Below, piece after piece: positions 18,307 through 26,905 of a DNA stretch of 51,971 nt. Position 1 is the first letter of the stretch; each line of letters begins with the position of its first letter. The notes under the pieces are model-generated. The model did no database searches and was not told the DNA's origin. It saw nothing but the letters and a program-made list of their open reading frames with translations. The position numbers were made by a program, and so were the translations under genes. This DNA is from Oscillospiraceae bacterium. Lineage in GTDB: Bacteria > Bacillota > Clostridia > Oscillospirales > Oscillospiraceae. The stretch spans positions 1-51,971 of the forward strand of contig JAHHRQ010000006.1 in NCBI GenBank assembly GCA_020025715.1, read 5' to 3'.

Positions 18307-19552
18307 GGTTTATAATACTGAAATTATATCAGTAGGCACAGAGCTGCTTCTGGGCCATGTGACCAATACCGATGCAAGAGACATTTCTGAAATGCTCTCC
18401 AAGATAGGCATAAACGTAAAATACCACACTGTTGTAGGCGATAACCCCGAAAAACTGAGAGACTGTGTGGAAATTGCCAAAAAGAGAGCCGATATTATAA
18501 TAACTACCGGCGGCCTCGGCCCCACATGCGACGACCTTACAAAACAGGTGCTTGCATCTGCTTTCGGTCTGGAGCTTGTGGAAAACAAGGCTGAAATGGA
18601 CACCATTTATGAATATATAAAGGGCGGCAAGAAGGTAACTCCCAATAACTACATTCAGGCCATGCTGCCTGAGGGCTGCACCGTTTTCCACAACGACTGG
18701 GGCACCGCTCCCGGATGCGCCTTTGAGGCAGAGGGAAAAACCGTTTTAATGTTCCCCGGCCCTCCCAAAGAGTGCGTTGCTATGTTTAAGGCTCTGGGTC
18801 TGCCATATCTTAAAAAGCTTTCCGATGAGCAGATTGTTTCCCACTCTATCCACATGTTCGGAATAGGGGAGAGCGCAGTTGACTATATGTTCAGAGATGA
18901 AATGAACAAAATGTCAAACCCCACCATGGCACCCTACGCCAAGGAATGTGACTGCCTGCTCCAGATAACCGCCAAGGCAAAGAGCGAGGAAGAGGCAGAA
19001 AAGATGATTGCCCCGGTTATGGAAGAGGCAAAGGCAAGACTTGGAGACTACGTTTATGGCATAGATGTGGACACTATCGAGCAGCGGGTCATTGAGCTTT
19101 TAAAAGCAAAGCACATGTGCTTTGCCGCAGCTGAAAGCTGCACCGGCGGCGATATTGCACGACGCTTTACCGATATTCCCGGCGCAAGCGCCGTATTCAA
19201 AGGCGGCGTTGTAAGTTATACAAACGAGGTTAAGGCCAAGGTACTTGGAATTGACCCTGCGCTTATCGAGGAAAAGGGCGCTGTCAGCTATGAAGTGGCA
19301 AAGGAAATGGCAGAGCGGGTGAAAGAGCTTTGCGGCGCTGACATCGGCGTTTCCGTAACCGGCCTTGCAGGCCCCGACGGTGACGGTGTTCACGAGGTGG
19401 GAACTGTGTTTGTGGGTCTTGCCGCAGACAAAACCTATGTGCGGGAGCTGCACCTCGGCACATACCGTACCAGAAGCTTTATCCGCCAGATGTCAGGCAA
19501 CCATGTTTACGATATGATGCGCCGGTACCTCTGCGGACTTGATATTCTGTAA
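18299..19552 (+). CDS. cinA: CinA-family protein (MoaB-like plus PncC amidase domains)
   Basis: The 417-residue protein has the N-terminal molybdopterin-binding-like domain (about 4-170: EIISVGTELLLGHVTNTDA, TTGGLGPTCDD), a linker and the C-terminal CinA/PncC domain (about 255-410: AAESCTGGDIARR, GVVSYTNEVKAKVLG, SVTGLAGPDGDG). The family hydrolyses NMN to nicotinate mononucleotide (C-terminal domain) and ADP-ribose or related compounds (N-terminal domain), recycling pyridine nucleotides. It overlaps thiI by 8 bases and is followed by a terminator. Confidence 0.93.
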   Translation: MSKVYNTEIISVGTELLLGHVTNTDARDISEMLSKIGINVKYHTVVGDNPEKLRDCVEIAKKRADIIITTGGLGPTCDDLTKQVLASAFGLELVENKAEMDTIYEYIKGGKKVTPNNYIQAMLPEGCTVFHNDWGTAPGCAFEAEGKTVLMFPGPPKECVAMFKALGLPYLKKLSDEQIVSHSIHMFGIGESAVDYMFRDEMNKMSNPTMAPYAKECDCLLQITAKAKSEEEAEKMIAPVMEEAKARLGDYVYGIDVDTIEQRVIELLKAKHMCFAAAESCTGGDIARRFTDIPGASAVFKGGVVSYTNEVKAKVLGIDPALIEEKGAVSYEVAKEMAERVKELCGADIGVSVTGLAGPDGDGVHEVGTVFVGLAADKTYVRELHLGTYRTRSFIRQMSGNHVYDMMRRYLCGLDIL

Positions 19553-19574
19553 AAATAAATATAAACTTATAAAA

Positions 19575-19607
19575 ACGGGAAAAGTATATGACTTTTTCCG
19601 TTTTTTT
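19575..19607 (+). terminator. Intrinsic terminator after cinA
   Basis: ACGGGAAAAGT (19575-19585) pairs with ACTTTTTCCGT (19591-19601, one G-U pair), loop ATATG, followed by seven T and later another T-run. Confidence 0.85.
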
Positions 19608-19635
19608 ACATTTTTTTTCGTAAAACCGGAGGATG

Positions 19636-19736
19636 ATACAAAAAGTATACAAAAATGATACATTAGGGGTATATAATACAGTCGGATAACCGGGAAATTT
19701 AAGATTATTGACAAAGCAACATGCCCGCGTTATATT
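19636..19736 (+). promoter_or_regulatory. Promoter and candidate operators of the GntR-ABC operon
   Basis: TTGACA (19708-19713), 17 bases, TATATT (19731-19736) is a near-consensus SigA promoter. Upstream at 19636-19677 there are two imperfect inverted repeats with GATAC/GTATAC half-sites (TGATACAAAAAGTATACA, then TGATAC with GTATAT) and a second TATAAT box at 19672-19677. They are plausible binding sites for the GntR protein encoded downstream. Confidence 0.6.
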
Positions 19737-19781
19737 GACAGTATAAAGAATTATATATGAATACAAGACGGAGGCGACGTG

Positions 19782-20144
19782 TTGATCAGTGTAAATTACC
19801 GGGATTCCCGGCCTATATATGAACAGGTAAGAGATAATTTCCGCCAGCTTATAATAACAGGAATAATGCCGCCCACAAGCAAGCTGCCCACTGTGAAGGA
19901 GCTTGCAGCTGAGCTTTCCATAAATCCCAATGCTATACAGAGAGCATACATGGAACTTGAAAACGAAGGATATGTATTTTCAGTTCCCGGAAGAGGCTGC
20001 TTCGTTTCGGGCGGTATAGATGTAAACGAGGAGAAAAAGGCGGAGCTTATTGATAAGTTCCTTTCTGCCGCCTCAGAGCTTCGGGGACTTGGAGTAAGTC
20101 AGGAAAAGCTCATTGAGCTTTTGAAAGGGGACAGTGAAAAATGA
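19782..20144 (+). CDS. GntR-family (YtrA-type) transcriptional repressor
   Basis: A 120-residue regulator: an N-terminal winged helix (RPIYEQVRDNFRQLIITG, LPTVKELAAELSINPNAIQRAY, ELENEGYVFSVPGRGCFV) followed by only a short helical tail (about 85-120), as in the YtrA subfamily that controls adjacent ABC transporters. Two starts are possible: GTG at 19779 and TTG at 19782. I prefer TTG because it stands 7 bases from GGAGG, against 4 for GTG. The stop overlaps the ABC ATPase start by ATGA, so the genes form one operon and autoregulation is likely. Confidence 0.88.
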   Translation: MISVNYRDSRPIYEQVRDNFRQLIITGIMPPTSKLPTVKELAAELSINPNAIQRAYMELENEGYVFSVPGRGCFVSGGIDVNEEKKAELIDKFLSAASELRGLGVSQEKLIELLKGDSEK

Positions 20145-21034
20145 TAGAGCTGAGAGAGCTTAGAAAAAGCTTTGACGGCTTTCCTGCTCTGGACGGACTG
20201 AATCTGAAAGTTCCAAAAGGCGCGGTTTACGGTCTGGTCGGGCCGAACGGTGCGGGAAAATCCACCGCTATTCGGCACATGGTGGGAATTTACCGGCAGG
20301 ACAGCGGCGAGGTTTTAATGGACGGTAAGCCGCTTTACGAAAATCCGGAGCTTAAAAGCCGGATTTCCTTTATTCCCGACGATATTTTCTATTTCCCTCA
20401 GGCCAGCATTGCCGATATGAAGGACTATTACAGCCGTATCTACCCCAATTTTAACCCTGAACGGTATAAGGAACTGGGGAAGATTTTCGATATTGACGAT
20501 AAGAGAAGCATGAGAAAGCTGTCCAAAGGTATGCAGAAGCAGGCGGCTTTCTGGATTGCCATATCTCTTATGCCGGATGTGGTGATTATGGATGAGCCGG
20601 TAGACGGTCTCGACCCGGTTATGCGCCGTCAGGTGTGGAGTATTCTTTTGTCCGATGTGGCAGAGCGGGGAACCACCGTGCTGGTTTCCTCTCACAACCT
20701 GAGAGAGCTTGAAGATGTGTGCGACCATGTGGGTATAATGAACCACGGCAAAATGATAGTGGAGCGGGGCCTTTCCGAGCTTCAGGACAGCCTTGTTAAA
20801 ATCCAGCTTGCCCTGCCTGACGGGGAGCAGCTGCCGGAGGGGCTGGATATTGTCCACCATTCCAGTACCGGAAGATTGCAGCAGCTTATTCTGCGGGGTA
20901 ACGGCAGGGAGCTGACGGAACAGCTCAGCCTTTCACATCCCCTTTTCGTGGATGTGCTGCCCCTTACCCTTGAGGAAATATTTATTTATGAGCTTGGAGG
21001 CGCTGACAGTGAAATCAAAGACGCCATTATTTAA
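20141..21034 (+). CDS. ABC transporter ATP-binding protein
   Basis: The 297-residue ABC ATPase shows Walker A GPNGAGKST (about 36-44), signature LSKGMQKQ (about 127-134), Walker B VVIMDEP (about 148-154) and the H-loop SSHNL. After about residue 220 comes a C-terminal regulatory domain as in ABC-2 exporters. It energises the permease encoded next, whose start lies inside this gene. The context (a YtrA-type regulator in front) resembles cell-envelope-stress or drug/peptide export operons; the substrate is unknown. Confidence 0.92.
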   Translation: MIELRELRKSFDGFPALDGLNLKVPKGAVYGLVGPNGAGKSTAIRHMVGIYRQDSGEVLMDGKPLYENPELKSRISFIPDDIFYFPQASIADMKDYYSRIYPNFNPERYKELGKIFDIDDKRSMRKLSKGMQKQAAFWIAISLMPDVVIMDEPVDGLDPVMRRQVWSILLSDVAERGTTVLVSSHNLRELEDVCDHVGIMNHGKMIVERGLSELQDSLVKIQLALPDGEQLPEGLDIVHHSSTGRLQQLILRGNGRELTEQLSLSHPLFVDVLPLTLEEIFIYELGGADSEIKDAII

Positions 21035-22817
21035 TAAACATATTGCTGCAAATCTTATGAAGCGCTTCTGGCCCATTTGGGCGGCCTACCTTATAGTCCT
21101 TGCTTTTCAGCTGCCTGTAAATGTATTCAGCCAGCTTGAAACTGCGAGATATTTCACCAAATCAGCTGAATATTTCACCGTTTTAAGCGGATACGGAACT
21201 ATTAAATTTTCTTTCATTTTTGCAATAGTTTCCGTTACGGCTATGTTTTCCTACCTGTATTCATCACGCAGCTGCTGCATGGTGTGTGCTCTGCCTATAA
21301 AGAGAGAAACCATGTTTTTAAGCTGCGCCGCGGCCGGAATACTGCCGTTTTTAATATCCGATATTCTGATTTTCGCAGTGAGCGCCGCAATGGGTGTGGC
21401 GGAAATTAAATATCTGCTGCTGTGGCTTGGTATTACAGTTATGGGAAACATGCTGTTTTACGGCATGGCACTGTTCTGCGCTGTACTTACGGGAAATATT
21501 GCCATTTTACCGCTGCTGTATATAGTGCTTAATTTTACCGGCTCTGTTGTACAGAACTGCTTTATTTATTCTTTCAGCCGCTTTGTCTACGGCATGAGAA
21601 AAATAGGCGGAAATATTCTGGGTTACCTTACCCCTGTGCGTGTTTTGGGACGGCATCTGAGTGTAATAGAGGAGACAGAGGGGGTAATAGAGCTTTCCGG
21701 AATGGAATTTCTCATTGCCTACTTTGCCGCAGGACTTTTACTGGCGGCTGCCGCATTTTTCATATACAAAAAGAGGCATATGGAAAATGCTGGTGACATT
21801 GTGGCGGTGAAGTCCTTAAGGCCTATCTTTAAATACTGCATGACCTTCGGAACGGCGCTGGTTCTTGCAACTGTTGTGGGCAAACTTCTGCCTCCCTCTG
21901 TATTTAAAGGGATAGGTTCGGCAGTAATAGTGCTGCTGTTTATGCTGCTGGGTGCTGCTGTGGGCTGGTACGGCGCTGAAATGATGATGCAGAAATCCTT
22001 TTACGTTTTTAAGTCAAAATTCAAGGGCCTTATTATTTCATGCCTTATTATTGCAGCTGTGGTAATGGGGGCTGAATTTAATATTTCAGGCTACGAAAAC
22101 CGTATTCCCAAGTTTCAAAATGTAAGCTCTGTAAATGTTGAATTCTACAACATAAAACAGCCTGAAAACATTGAAAAAGTTATGCAGCTCCATGAAAGCC
22201 TTATTAAAAATAAACATTCTTCCGATAATTCCGTAATTCCGGGTGAATATGACAGCTTTGTGGGAATTCATTATTTTATGAATAACGGGCAGGAACTGAG
22301 CAGAGAATATGAGTTGAACATGGACCCGGAAAATTTCGATGATGACTCCTCAAGCCTGAGACTGTACAGCGAGGTTATAAACTGCCCCGAGGTTATAAAA
22401 CAGCGCTATATTCCGGAAACACCGGTAACGGCGGAGAATGTGAGCTTCTGCCAGATAAGTGAAAGCTACCCGTCAGAATACGGCGGCACTACCCGAAACA
22501 TAAAGCTGGACGGGGAGCAGGCCGAGGAGCTGTTTAAAACCTGTATTCTCCCGGATATTGAAGAGAGCCTGATGGGGCGGCAGTATATGGATAGCGAAGA
22601 CGGGTATCTGGACAATATCAGCAATCTTAAAATCGAAATCCAGCTGAACGCGGAGTTTACAGATCAGGACGGTAAATTTATTCCCGCCGCATGGGACGGC
22701 TTTTTCTGCTCGGTTGATCTTTCGGCAAAGCGCACTATTAAATGGATAGAGGAAAACACTGACCTTGAAGTAACATCTCTCCGTGAGGTAATGCCGGAAA
22801 GCTACTTTGCCTATTAA
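21009..22817 (+). CDS. ABC-2-like transporter permease with large extracytoplasmic C-terminal domain
   Basis: The likely start is the GTG at 21009, 8 bases after GGAGG (20996-21000) and overlapping the ATPase gene by 26 bases; longer in-frame starts lack a ribosome site. The 602-residue product has about nine to ten membrane segments in its first 375 residues (for example LIVLAFQLPVNVF, FSFIFAIVSVTAMFSYLY, ILPFLISDILIFAVSA, LLLWLGITVMGNMLFYGMA). About 220 soluble residues follow that should face outside. Such a long C-terminal domain is unusual for a simple exporter and could sense or bind an extracellular ligand such as a peptide antibiotic. No homologous function is recognised. Confidence 0.82.
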   Translation: MKSKTPLFNKHIAANLMKRFWPIWAAYLIVLAFQLPVNVFSQLETARYFTKSAEYFTVLSGYGTIKFSFIFAIVSVTAMFSYLYSSRSCCMVCALPIKRETMFLSCAAAGILPFLISDILIFAVSAAMGVAEIKYLLLWLGITVMGNMLFYGMALFCAVLTGNIAILPLLYIVLNFTGSVVQNCFIYSFSRFVYGMRKIGGNILGYLTPVRVLGRHLSVIEETEGVIELSGMEFLIAYFAAGLLLAAAAFFIYKKRHMENAGDIVAVKSLRPIFKYCMTFGTALVLATVVGKLLPPSVFKGIGSAVIVLLFMLLGAAVGWYGAEMMMQKSFYVFKSKFKGLIISCLIIAAVVMGAEFNISGYENRIPKFQNVSSVNVEFYNIKQPENIEKVMQLHESLIKNKHSSDNSVIPGEYDSFVGIHYFMNNGQELSREYELNMDPENFDDDSSSLRLYSEVINCPEVIKQRYIPETPVTAENVSFCQISESYPSEYGGTTRNIKLDGEQAEELFKTCILPDIEESLMGRQYMDSEDGYLDNISNLKIEIQLNAEFTDQDGKFIPAAWDGFFCSVDLSAKRTIKWIEENTDLEVTSLREVMPESYFAY

Positions 22818-22931
22818 CACATTTTGAAGAGTTTGTTTATAAATTTTTGTGAGTTTGTTCATTACAAGGTCACAAATATACTTTATATTATAATTCGTAA
22901 ACAAGATACCAGATGAAAGAGGTCAAATTTA

Positions 22932-24392
22932 ATGAACGGCTCCGATGAAAGCATGGAAAGCCAGAGGGAATCCAACCCCTCGGCGGATAATACAACGGAA
23001 ACTCATGCAAGTACCGGCTACACCGGTGATACTGACAGAGTAAACGGCGAATATCATTACAAAAACGGCTACACTCAGAAAATTTATTCTGATGCTCATT
23101 ATGCTCCGGCAAGTGAGAGCACAGTACCACCGAGATACTACACTCCCCCTCAGAAACCGCCTAAAGAACCCAAACCTCCCAAGGTGAAGAAAAACGGCGG
23201 AATGACAGGTAAGCTTATAGCAATCTGTCTTGTGTGTACTCTGGTAGGCGGCGCGGCAGGTGCCGGAATTACAGGCCTTGTCTTTAATAACAAAATAAAC
23301 AACAGCATTGCGGATGTAAATTCACGGCTTGATGAAATGGCAGAAGACCACAACACCAGTATTGTGGCAGCCCAGCACGCAAACAGCGCCGGTCAGCTTG
23401 CCCCCTCTCAGATTTATGCTCAGGCCTGCGATCAGGTTGTCGGTATCAGCTCCGAGGTTACTTACATTAACTTCTTCGGCATGACCACACCTCAGGCAGT
23501 TACAGGCTCCGGCTTTATTATTTCCGAAGACGGCTACATCCTCACAAACTACCACGTTATTGAGCTTGCTTACAAGAGCAAGCAGGAAGTTACCGTTATG
23601 GTGCATGACGGAACAAAGTACCCCGCCGCGATTGTGGGTGTTGAGGAATGCAACGATATTGCAGTTCTGAAAATAGATGCACACGGCTTAAAGCCCGCGC
23701 AGTTCGGTGACAGCGATGCCCTTCTCGTAGGCGACAATGTTTACGCTGTGGGTAATCCTCTGGGTGAGCTTGAATTTTCTATGAGCTCCGGTCATGTAAG
23801 CGCCAAAGACAGACTTATCATGACTGAGGATAAGACCGAACCTATAAATATGTTCCAGATTGACGCCGCTGTAAACCACGGTAACTCCGGCGGACCTGTT
23901 TATAACGATAAAGGTCAGGTCGTGGGTATTGTTACTGCAAAATCCGAAGGCTCCGATGTTGAGGGTCTGGGCTTTGCAATCCCCATAAATGATGTTGTTT
24001 CCATCTCAAAAGATCTTATTACCAACGGCTACGTTACAGGCAAGGCCTATATGGGCGTGAGACTGGATGAGCGTTATAACTCAATGTTCAGCCAGTATTA
24101 CAATATGCCTAACGGAGCATACGTAATTTACGTTGAGCCCGACGGTGCCGCCGAAAAGGCAGGTATTCAGGCAGGCGATATTATAACAAAGCTGGGTGAC
24201 ATGGACATTGAGAGCCACAACGACCTGAGAAAGGCCGTGCGTAAGTTCTCTGCCGGCGATACCGCCAATGTCACATTGTACAGAGCGGGCGAGAGCAAGG
24301 AGCTCTCAATCACCTTCGGTGATCTGAAGCCTGCCGAGAGTATCGCCACCCCCGCCTCAAAACGTACTCCGCTGTACGGTGAGGCATATTGA
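22932..24392 (+). CDS. HtrA/DegP-like membrane-anchored serine protease with PDZ domain
   Basis: The 486-residue protein has a long, charged, Pro-rich cytoplasmic N terminus (about 1-90), one membrane segment (about 93-117) and a trypsin-like domain with catalytic triad His208 (NYHVI), Asp at about 239 (NDIAVLKI) and Ser319 (GNSGGP). A C-terminal PDZ domain covers about 375-465 (GAYVIYVEPDGAAEKAGIQ). It degrades or refolds damaged envelope proteins. RBS AAAGAGGTC lies 7 bases upstream. It is monocistronic, with a strong terminator at 24441. The upstream AT-rich region holds TTACAA-N16-TATATT (22862-22889), a tentative promoter. Confidence 0.92.
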   Translation: MNGSDESMESQRESNPSADNTTETHASTGYTGDTDRVNGEYHYKNGYTQKIYSDAHYAPASESTVPPRYYTPPQKPPKEPKPPKVKKNGGMTGKLIAICLVCTLVGGAAGAGITGLVFNNKINNSIADVNSRLDEMAEDHNTSIVAAQHANSAGQLAPSQIYAQACDQVVGISSEVTYINFFGMTTPQAVTGSGFIISEDGYILTNYHVIELAYKSKQEVTVMVHDGTKYPAAIVGVEECNDIAVLKIDAHGLKPAQFGDSDALLVGDNVYAVGNPLGELEFSMSSGHVSAKDRLIMTEDKTEPINMFQIDAAVNHGNSGGPVYNDKGQVVGIVTAKSEGSDVEGLGFAIPINDVVSISKDLITNGYVTGKAYMGVRLDERYNSMFSQYYNMPNGAYVIYVEPDGAAEKAGIQAGDIITKLGDMDIESHNDLRKAVRKFSAGDTANVTLYRAGESKELSITFGDLKPAESIATPASKRTPLYGEAY

Positions 24393-24440
24393 TCAGCTAC
24401 TTTTCTACTCCTATAAATCCTCTCTTTTCTCCCAAAAACG

Positions 24441-24480
24441 AAGTGCTCCGGAATTTGTTTCCGGAGCACTTTGTTTGTTT
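24441..24480 (+). terminator. Intrinsic terminator after htrA
   Basis: A 13-bp stem AAGTGCTCCGGAA (24441-24453) / TTCCGGAGCACTT (24459-24471) with a 5-base loop, followed by TGTTTGTTTT. Confidence 0.9.
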
Positions 24481-24511
24481 TAATTTAGGCAAAGAAAAGC
24501 GTGTTTTGCTC

Positions 24512-24540
24512 TTGCTTTTTTAAGTTTATGCGGGTAAAAT
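24512..24540 (+). promoter_or_regulatory. SigA promoter of the phosphoribosyltransferase gene
   Basis: TTGCTT (24512-24517), 17 bases, TAAAAT (24535-24540). The 5' leader of about 65 bases is AT-rich; I see no purine-riboswitch core in it. Confidence 0.65.
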
Positions 24541-24610
24541 AGATAAAGTATGTGGTTTAAACCCCATAAAATAAAAATAAATATGTTTATTATTCTCAGG
24601 AGGAATAAAA

Positions 24611-25165
24611 ATGACTTACGAGATGGATATTGCCGGCCTTAAACGGGATCTGCCCCTGTGTAAGGTCTCTGATGATCTGTACATAGGCGCTTTTGTCATG
24701 TTCGGAGATGTTGAACTCACCGTTCACTGCGCCACTGAGCTTTTAGAGCGCGCGCCCGAGTATGATTACCTGATTGCCCCCGAAGCCAAGGCAATTCCTC
24801 TGCTCTACGAAATGGCCCGTCAGAGCGGTGCTAACAAATACTTCCTTGCAAGAAAAGGCGCCAAGAATTACATGAGAGGCACTTTTGAGGTAAATGTTAA
24901 GTCCATCACCACTGAGGAAGTTCAGAGACTTGTTATTGATACTGCCGATGCAGAACTCATCAAGGGCAAGCGTATGCTTATCGTTGACGACGTTATTTCT
25001 ACCGGCGAATCCCTCCGTGCAATGGAAGAACTGGTTACCAAGGCCGGCGGCATCATTGCAGGCAAAATGGCTGTTCTCGCTGAGGGCGACGCACAGGAGA
25101 GAAATGATATTATCACTCTTGCTCCTCTGCCTCTCTTTAACCCCGACGGTACCGTAAAAGAATAA
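24611..25165 (+). CDS. Adenine phosphoribosyltransferase-like protein
   Basis: A 184-residue type I PRTase. The PRPP-binding motif is clear (RMLIVDDVISTGESL at about 117-131) and the N-terminal hood and PEAKAIPLLYEMARQ segment resembles adenine/xanthine PRTases (PEA-[KR]-[GA] pattern). It probably salvages a purine base with PRPP. It departs from canonical Apt at the N terminus, so the base specificity is uncertain. A strong RBS (AGGAGGAAT) precedes the ATG. It stands alone between its own promoter and a terminator shared with the convergent tadA. Confidence 0.78.
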   Translation: MTYEMDIAGLKRDLPLCKVSDDLYIGAFVMFGDVELTVHCATELLERAPEYDYLIAPEAKAIPLLYEMARQSGANKYFLARKGAKNYMRGTFEVNVKSITTEEVQRLVIDTADAELIKGKRMLIVDDVISTGESLRAMEELVTKAGGIIAGKMAVLAEGDAQERNDIITLAPLPLFNPDGTVKE

Positions 25166-25178
25166 ACATCAATAATAA

Positions 25179-25201
25179 AAGCGCCGGTTTTACCGGCGCT
25201 T
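25179..25201. terminator. Bidirectional terminator between the PRTase gene and tadA
   Basis: AAGCGCCGG (25179-25187) pairs perfectly with CCGGCGCTT (25193-25201), loop TTTTA. The right flank ATCTTTTAT serves the plus strand and the left flank (TTTTATTATT on the minus strand) serves tadA. Confidence 0.82.
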
Positions 25202-25646
25202 ATCTTTTATCCTTAAAAAAGTTTTTCAGTATTTCCCCGCACTCATCTTTAAGTATACCGGAGTATACTGCCGGGCGGTGGCCGTAGCGCTCATAGAAAA
25301 GGTCTATGACGCTGCCGCAGGAGCCGGAGTTTTCCTCTCTTGCACCGAAAACCACGGTGGGTATGCGGGAATTTATTATTGCCCCGGTACACATGGGGCA
25401 GGGCTCCAATGTGACATAAATGGTGCAGCCTGAAAGCCGCCAGTCGTTAAGATGCTTTGATGCCTGCCGTATGGCTTCAATCTCCGCATGGGCGGTGGCG
25501 TCGGAACATTCCTCGCGGCGGTTTCTGCCTCTGCCTATTATATTCCCGTCCTTATCCGCAATTACGCAGCCAACAGGAACATCACCGTGTTCAGCGGCCT
25601 CCTTTGCAAGATTTAAGGCCTCGCGCATATAATCTTCTCTTTCCAA
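25200..25646 (-). CDS. tadA: tRNA-specific adenosine deaminase
   Basis: Zinc deaminase with HAE (TAHAEIEAI) and PCPMC (LEPCPMCTGAI) zinc/catalytic motifs. It converts A34 to inosine in tRNA-Arg. I start it at a TTG (25646) that stands 7 bases after GGGAGAG and gives 148 residues beginning MEREDYMREALNLAKEAA, the normal family length. The longer frame to an ATG at 25682 adds 12 unlike residues and has no ribosome site. The final codons overlap the shared terminator. It follows pta on the same strand but is separated from it by a terminator at 25692. Confidence 0.9.
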   Translation of the reverse strand: MEREDYMREALNLAKEAAEHGDVPVGCVIADKDGNIIGRGRNRREECSDATAHAEIEAIRQASKHLNDWRLSGCTIYVTLEPCPMCTGAIINSRIPTVVFGAREENSGSCGSVIDLFYERYGHRPAVYSGILKDECGEILKNFFKDKR

Positions 25647-25691
25647 AATATCACTCTCCCGAGGCTTAGGATAAAAAATCATAAAATAAAA

Positions 25692-25723
25692 GTTTTCCCC
25701 GACGGTGAAACGTCGGGGAAAAC
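25692..25723 (-). terminator. Intrinsic terminator after pta
   Basis: A 13-bp perfect stem GTTTTCCCCGACG / CGTCGGGGAAAAC with a 6-base loop. Read leftward, it is followed by TTTTATTTTAT, so it ends pta transcription just before tadA. Confidence 0.88.
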
Positions 25724-25754
25724 ACTCTTTAACTGCTTAGTATGTACTCTGAAA

Positions 25755-26753
25755 TTAGGCCAGAGCAGCAGTGATGATAGCCATCTGGTAAACTTCCTCT
25801 GCGTCGCAGCCACGGGAGAGGTCGTTGATAGGAGCGTTCAGGCCCTGAAGGATAGGACCGTAAGCGGCAAAGCCACCCAGACGCTGAGCAATTTTATAGC
25901 CGATGTTACCGGACTGGATTTCGGGGAAGATGAAGGTGTTTGCATAGCCTGCAACCTTGCTGCCGGGGAACTTGAGCTGGCCGACAACAGGAGAAACAGC
26001 AGCGTCAAACTGCATTTCACCGTCAACTGCAAGCTCGGGGTCCATTTCCTTTGCAATCTCGGTTGCGTTGCGAACCAGATCAACATTTGCGCCCTTACCG
26101 GAACCCTTGGTGGAGTAGGACAGCATTGCAACTTTAGGATCTACGCCGAATACCTTTGCGGTCTTTGCAGTCTCGATTGCAACCTCAGCCAGCTGAGCTG
26201 CAGCGGACAGACGAACGTTGCCGTCCTTATCCAGCTTGTCCTCGTAGGAGATGTTGATTGCGCAGTCACCCATGACCTTCATCTCGTCGCCGCGGACCAT
26301 AATAAAGCAGGAGGAAACGAGGTTTGCACCGGGCTTGGTCTTAATGAGCTGCAGTGCGGGACGAACGGTATCAGCGGTGGAGTAGGTAGCGCCGCCCAGA
26401 AGAGCATCTGCATAGCCCAGCTTTACCAGCATGGTGCCGAAGTAGTTGCCCTTTGCCAGAGAAGCTTTGCACTCCTCAGCGGTCATCTTGCCCTTGCGGA
26501 GCTCTACCATCTTCTCTACCATCTCGTCCATGAGATCGGAAGTGGCAGGATCCAGAATATCGAGACCTTCAATGTCGAAATTGCCCTTTGCGGCCTCTGC
26601 CTTTACAACATCAACATTACCGACCAGAACGGGGGTAAGGAAGCCGTCTTTCTTCAGTCTTGCGGCGGCCTCAAGTATACGGGCATCGTGACCCTCGGTG
26701 AAAACTATCTTGCGGGGGTTTGCCTTGAGCACTTCAATAAGGTTTTCAAACAT
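25755..26753 (-). CDS. pta: Phosphate acetyltransferase
   Basis: The short Pta form of 332 residues (MFENLIEVLKANPRKIVFTE, LLGGATYSTADTVRPALQ, FPEIQSGNIGYKIAQRLGG, GLNAPINDLSRGC). It interconverts acetyl-CoA and acetyl phosphate, normally with AckA to make ATP and acetate; no ackA adjoins it. The start at 26753 has GGAGG 8 bases upstream; an upstream extension of 45 codons lies in promoter DNA. The promoter is TTGAAA-N17-TAAAGT on the minus strand (26797-26825), consistent with strong fermentative expression. Confidence 0.95.
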   Translation of the reverse strand: MFENLIEVLKANPRKIVFTEGHDARILEAAARLKKDGFLTPVLVGNVDVVKAEAAKGNFDIEGLDILDPATSDLMDEMVEKMVELRKGKMTAEECKASLAKGNYFGTMLVKLGYADALLGGATYSTADTVRPALQLIKTKPGANLVSSCFIMVRGDEMKVMGDCAINISYEDKLDKDGNVRLSAAAQLAEVAIETAKTAKVFGVDPKVAMLSYSTKGSGKGANVDLVRNATEIAKEMDPELAVDGEMQFDAAVSPVVGQLKFPGSKVAGYANTFIFPEIQSGNIGYKIAQRLGGFAAYGPILQGLNAPINDLSRGCDAEEVYQMAIITAALA

Positions 26754-26796
26754 TAAAAATACCTCCAAAAATTGGTTTTTATATGCTAACGGATAT

Positions 26797-26825
26797 ACTT
26801 TACCACCATAAGAGAAATTTTTCAA
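26797..26825 (-). promoter_or_regulatory. SigA promoter of pta
   Basis: Minus-strand TTGAAA (26820-26825), 17 bases, TAAAGT (26797-26802). It stands back to back with the XRE gene promoter at 26845-26873. Confidence 0.65.
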
Positions 26826-26844
26826 GAAGTTATGACATTTTGTA

Positions 26845-26873
26845 TTTACAAAAGTGCATTTCGTCGCTATAAT
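26845..26873 (+). promoter_or_regulatory. SigA promoter of the XRE-lepA pair
   Basis: TTTACA (26845-26850), 17 bases, TATAAT (26868-26873), about 32 bases before the XRE start codon. Confidence 0.72.
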
Positions 26874-26905
26874 ACAGTCTGTTATCATAGAAAATGGAGA
26901 TATTT

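Noticed and set aside
24472..24610. Purine riboswitch before the phosphoribosyltransferase gene
   Set aside because: The leader is AT-rich and I could not find the three-way-junction strands or paired loops of a purine aptamer.
26754..26888. Longer N terminus for pta
   Set aside because: The extension covers the promoter and lacks a ribosome site. The ATG at 26753 follows GGAGG and gives the normal family length.
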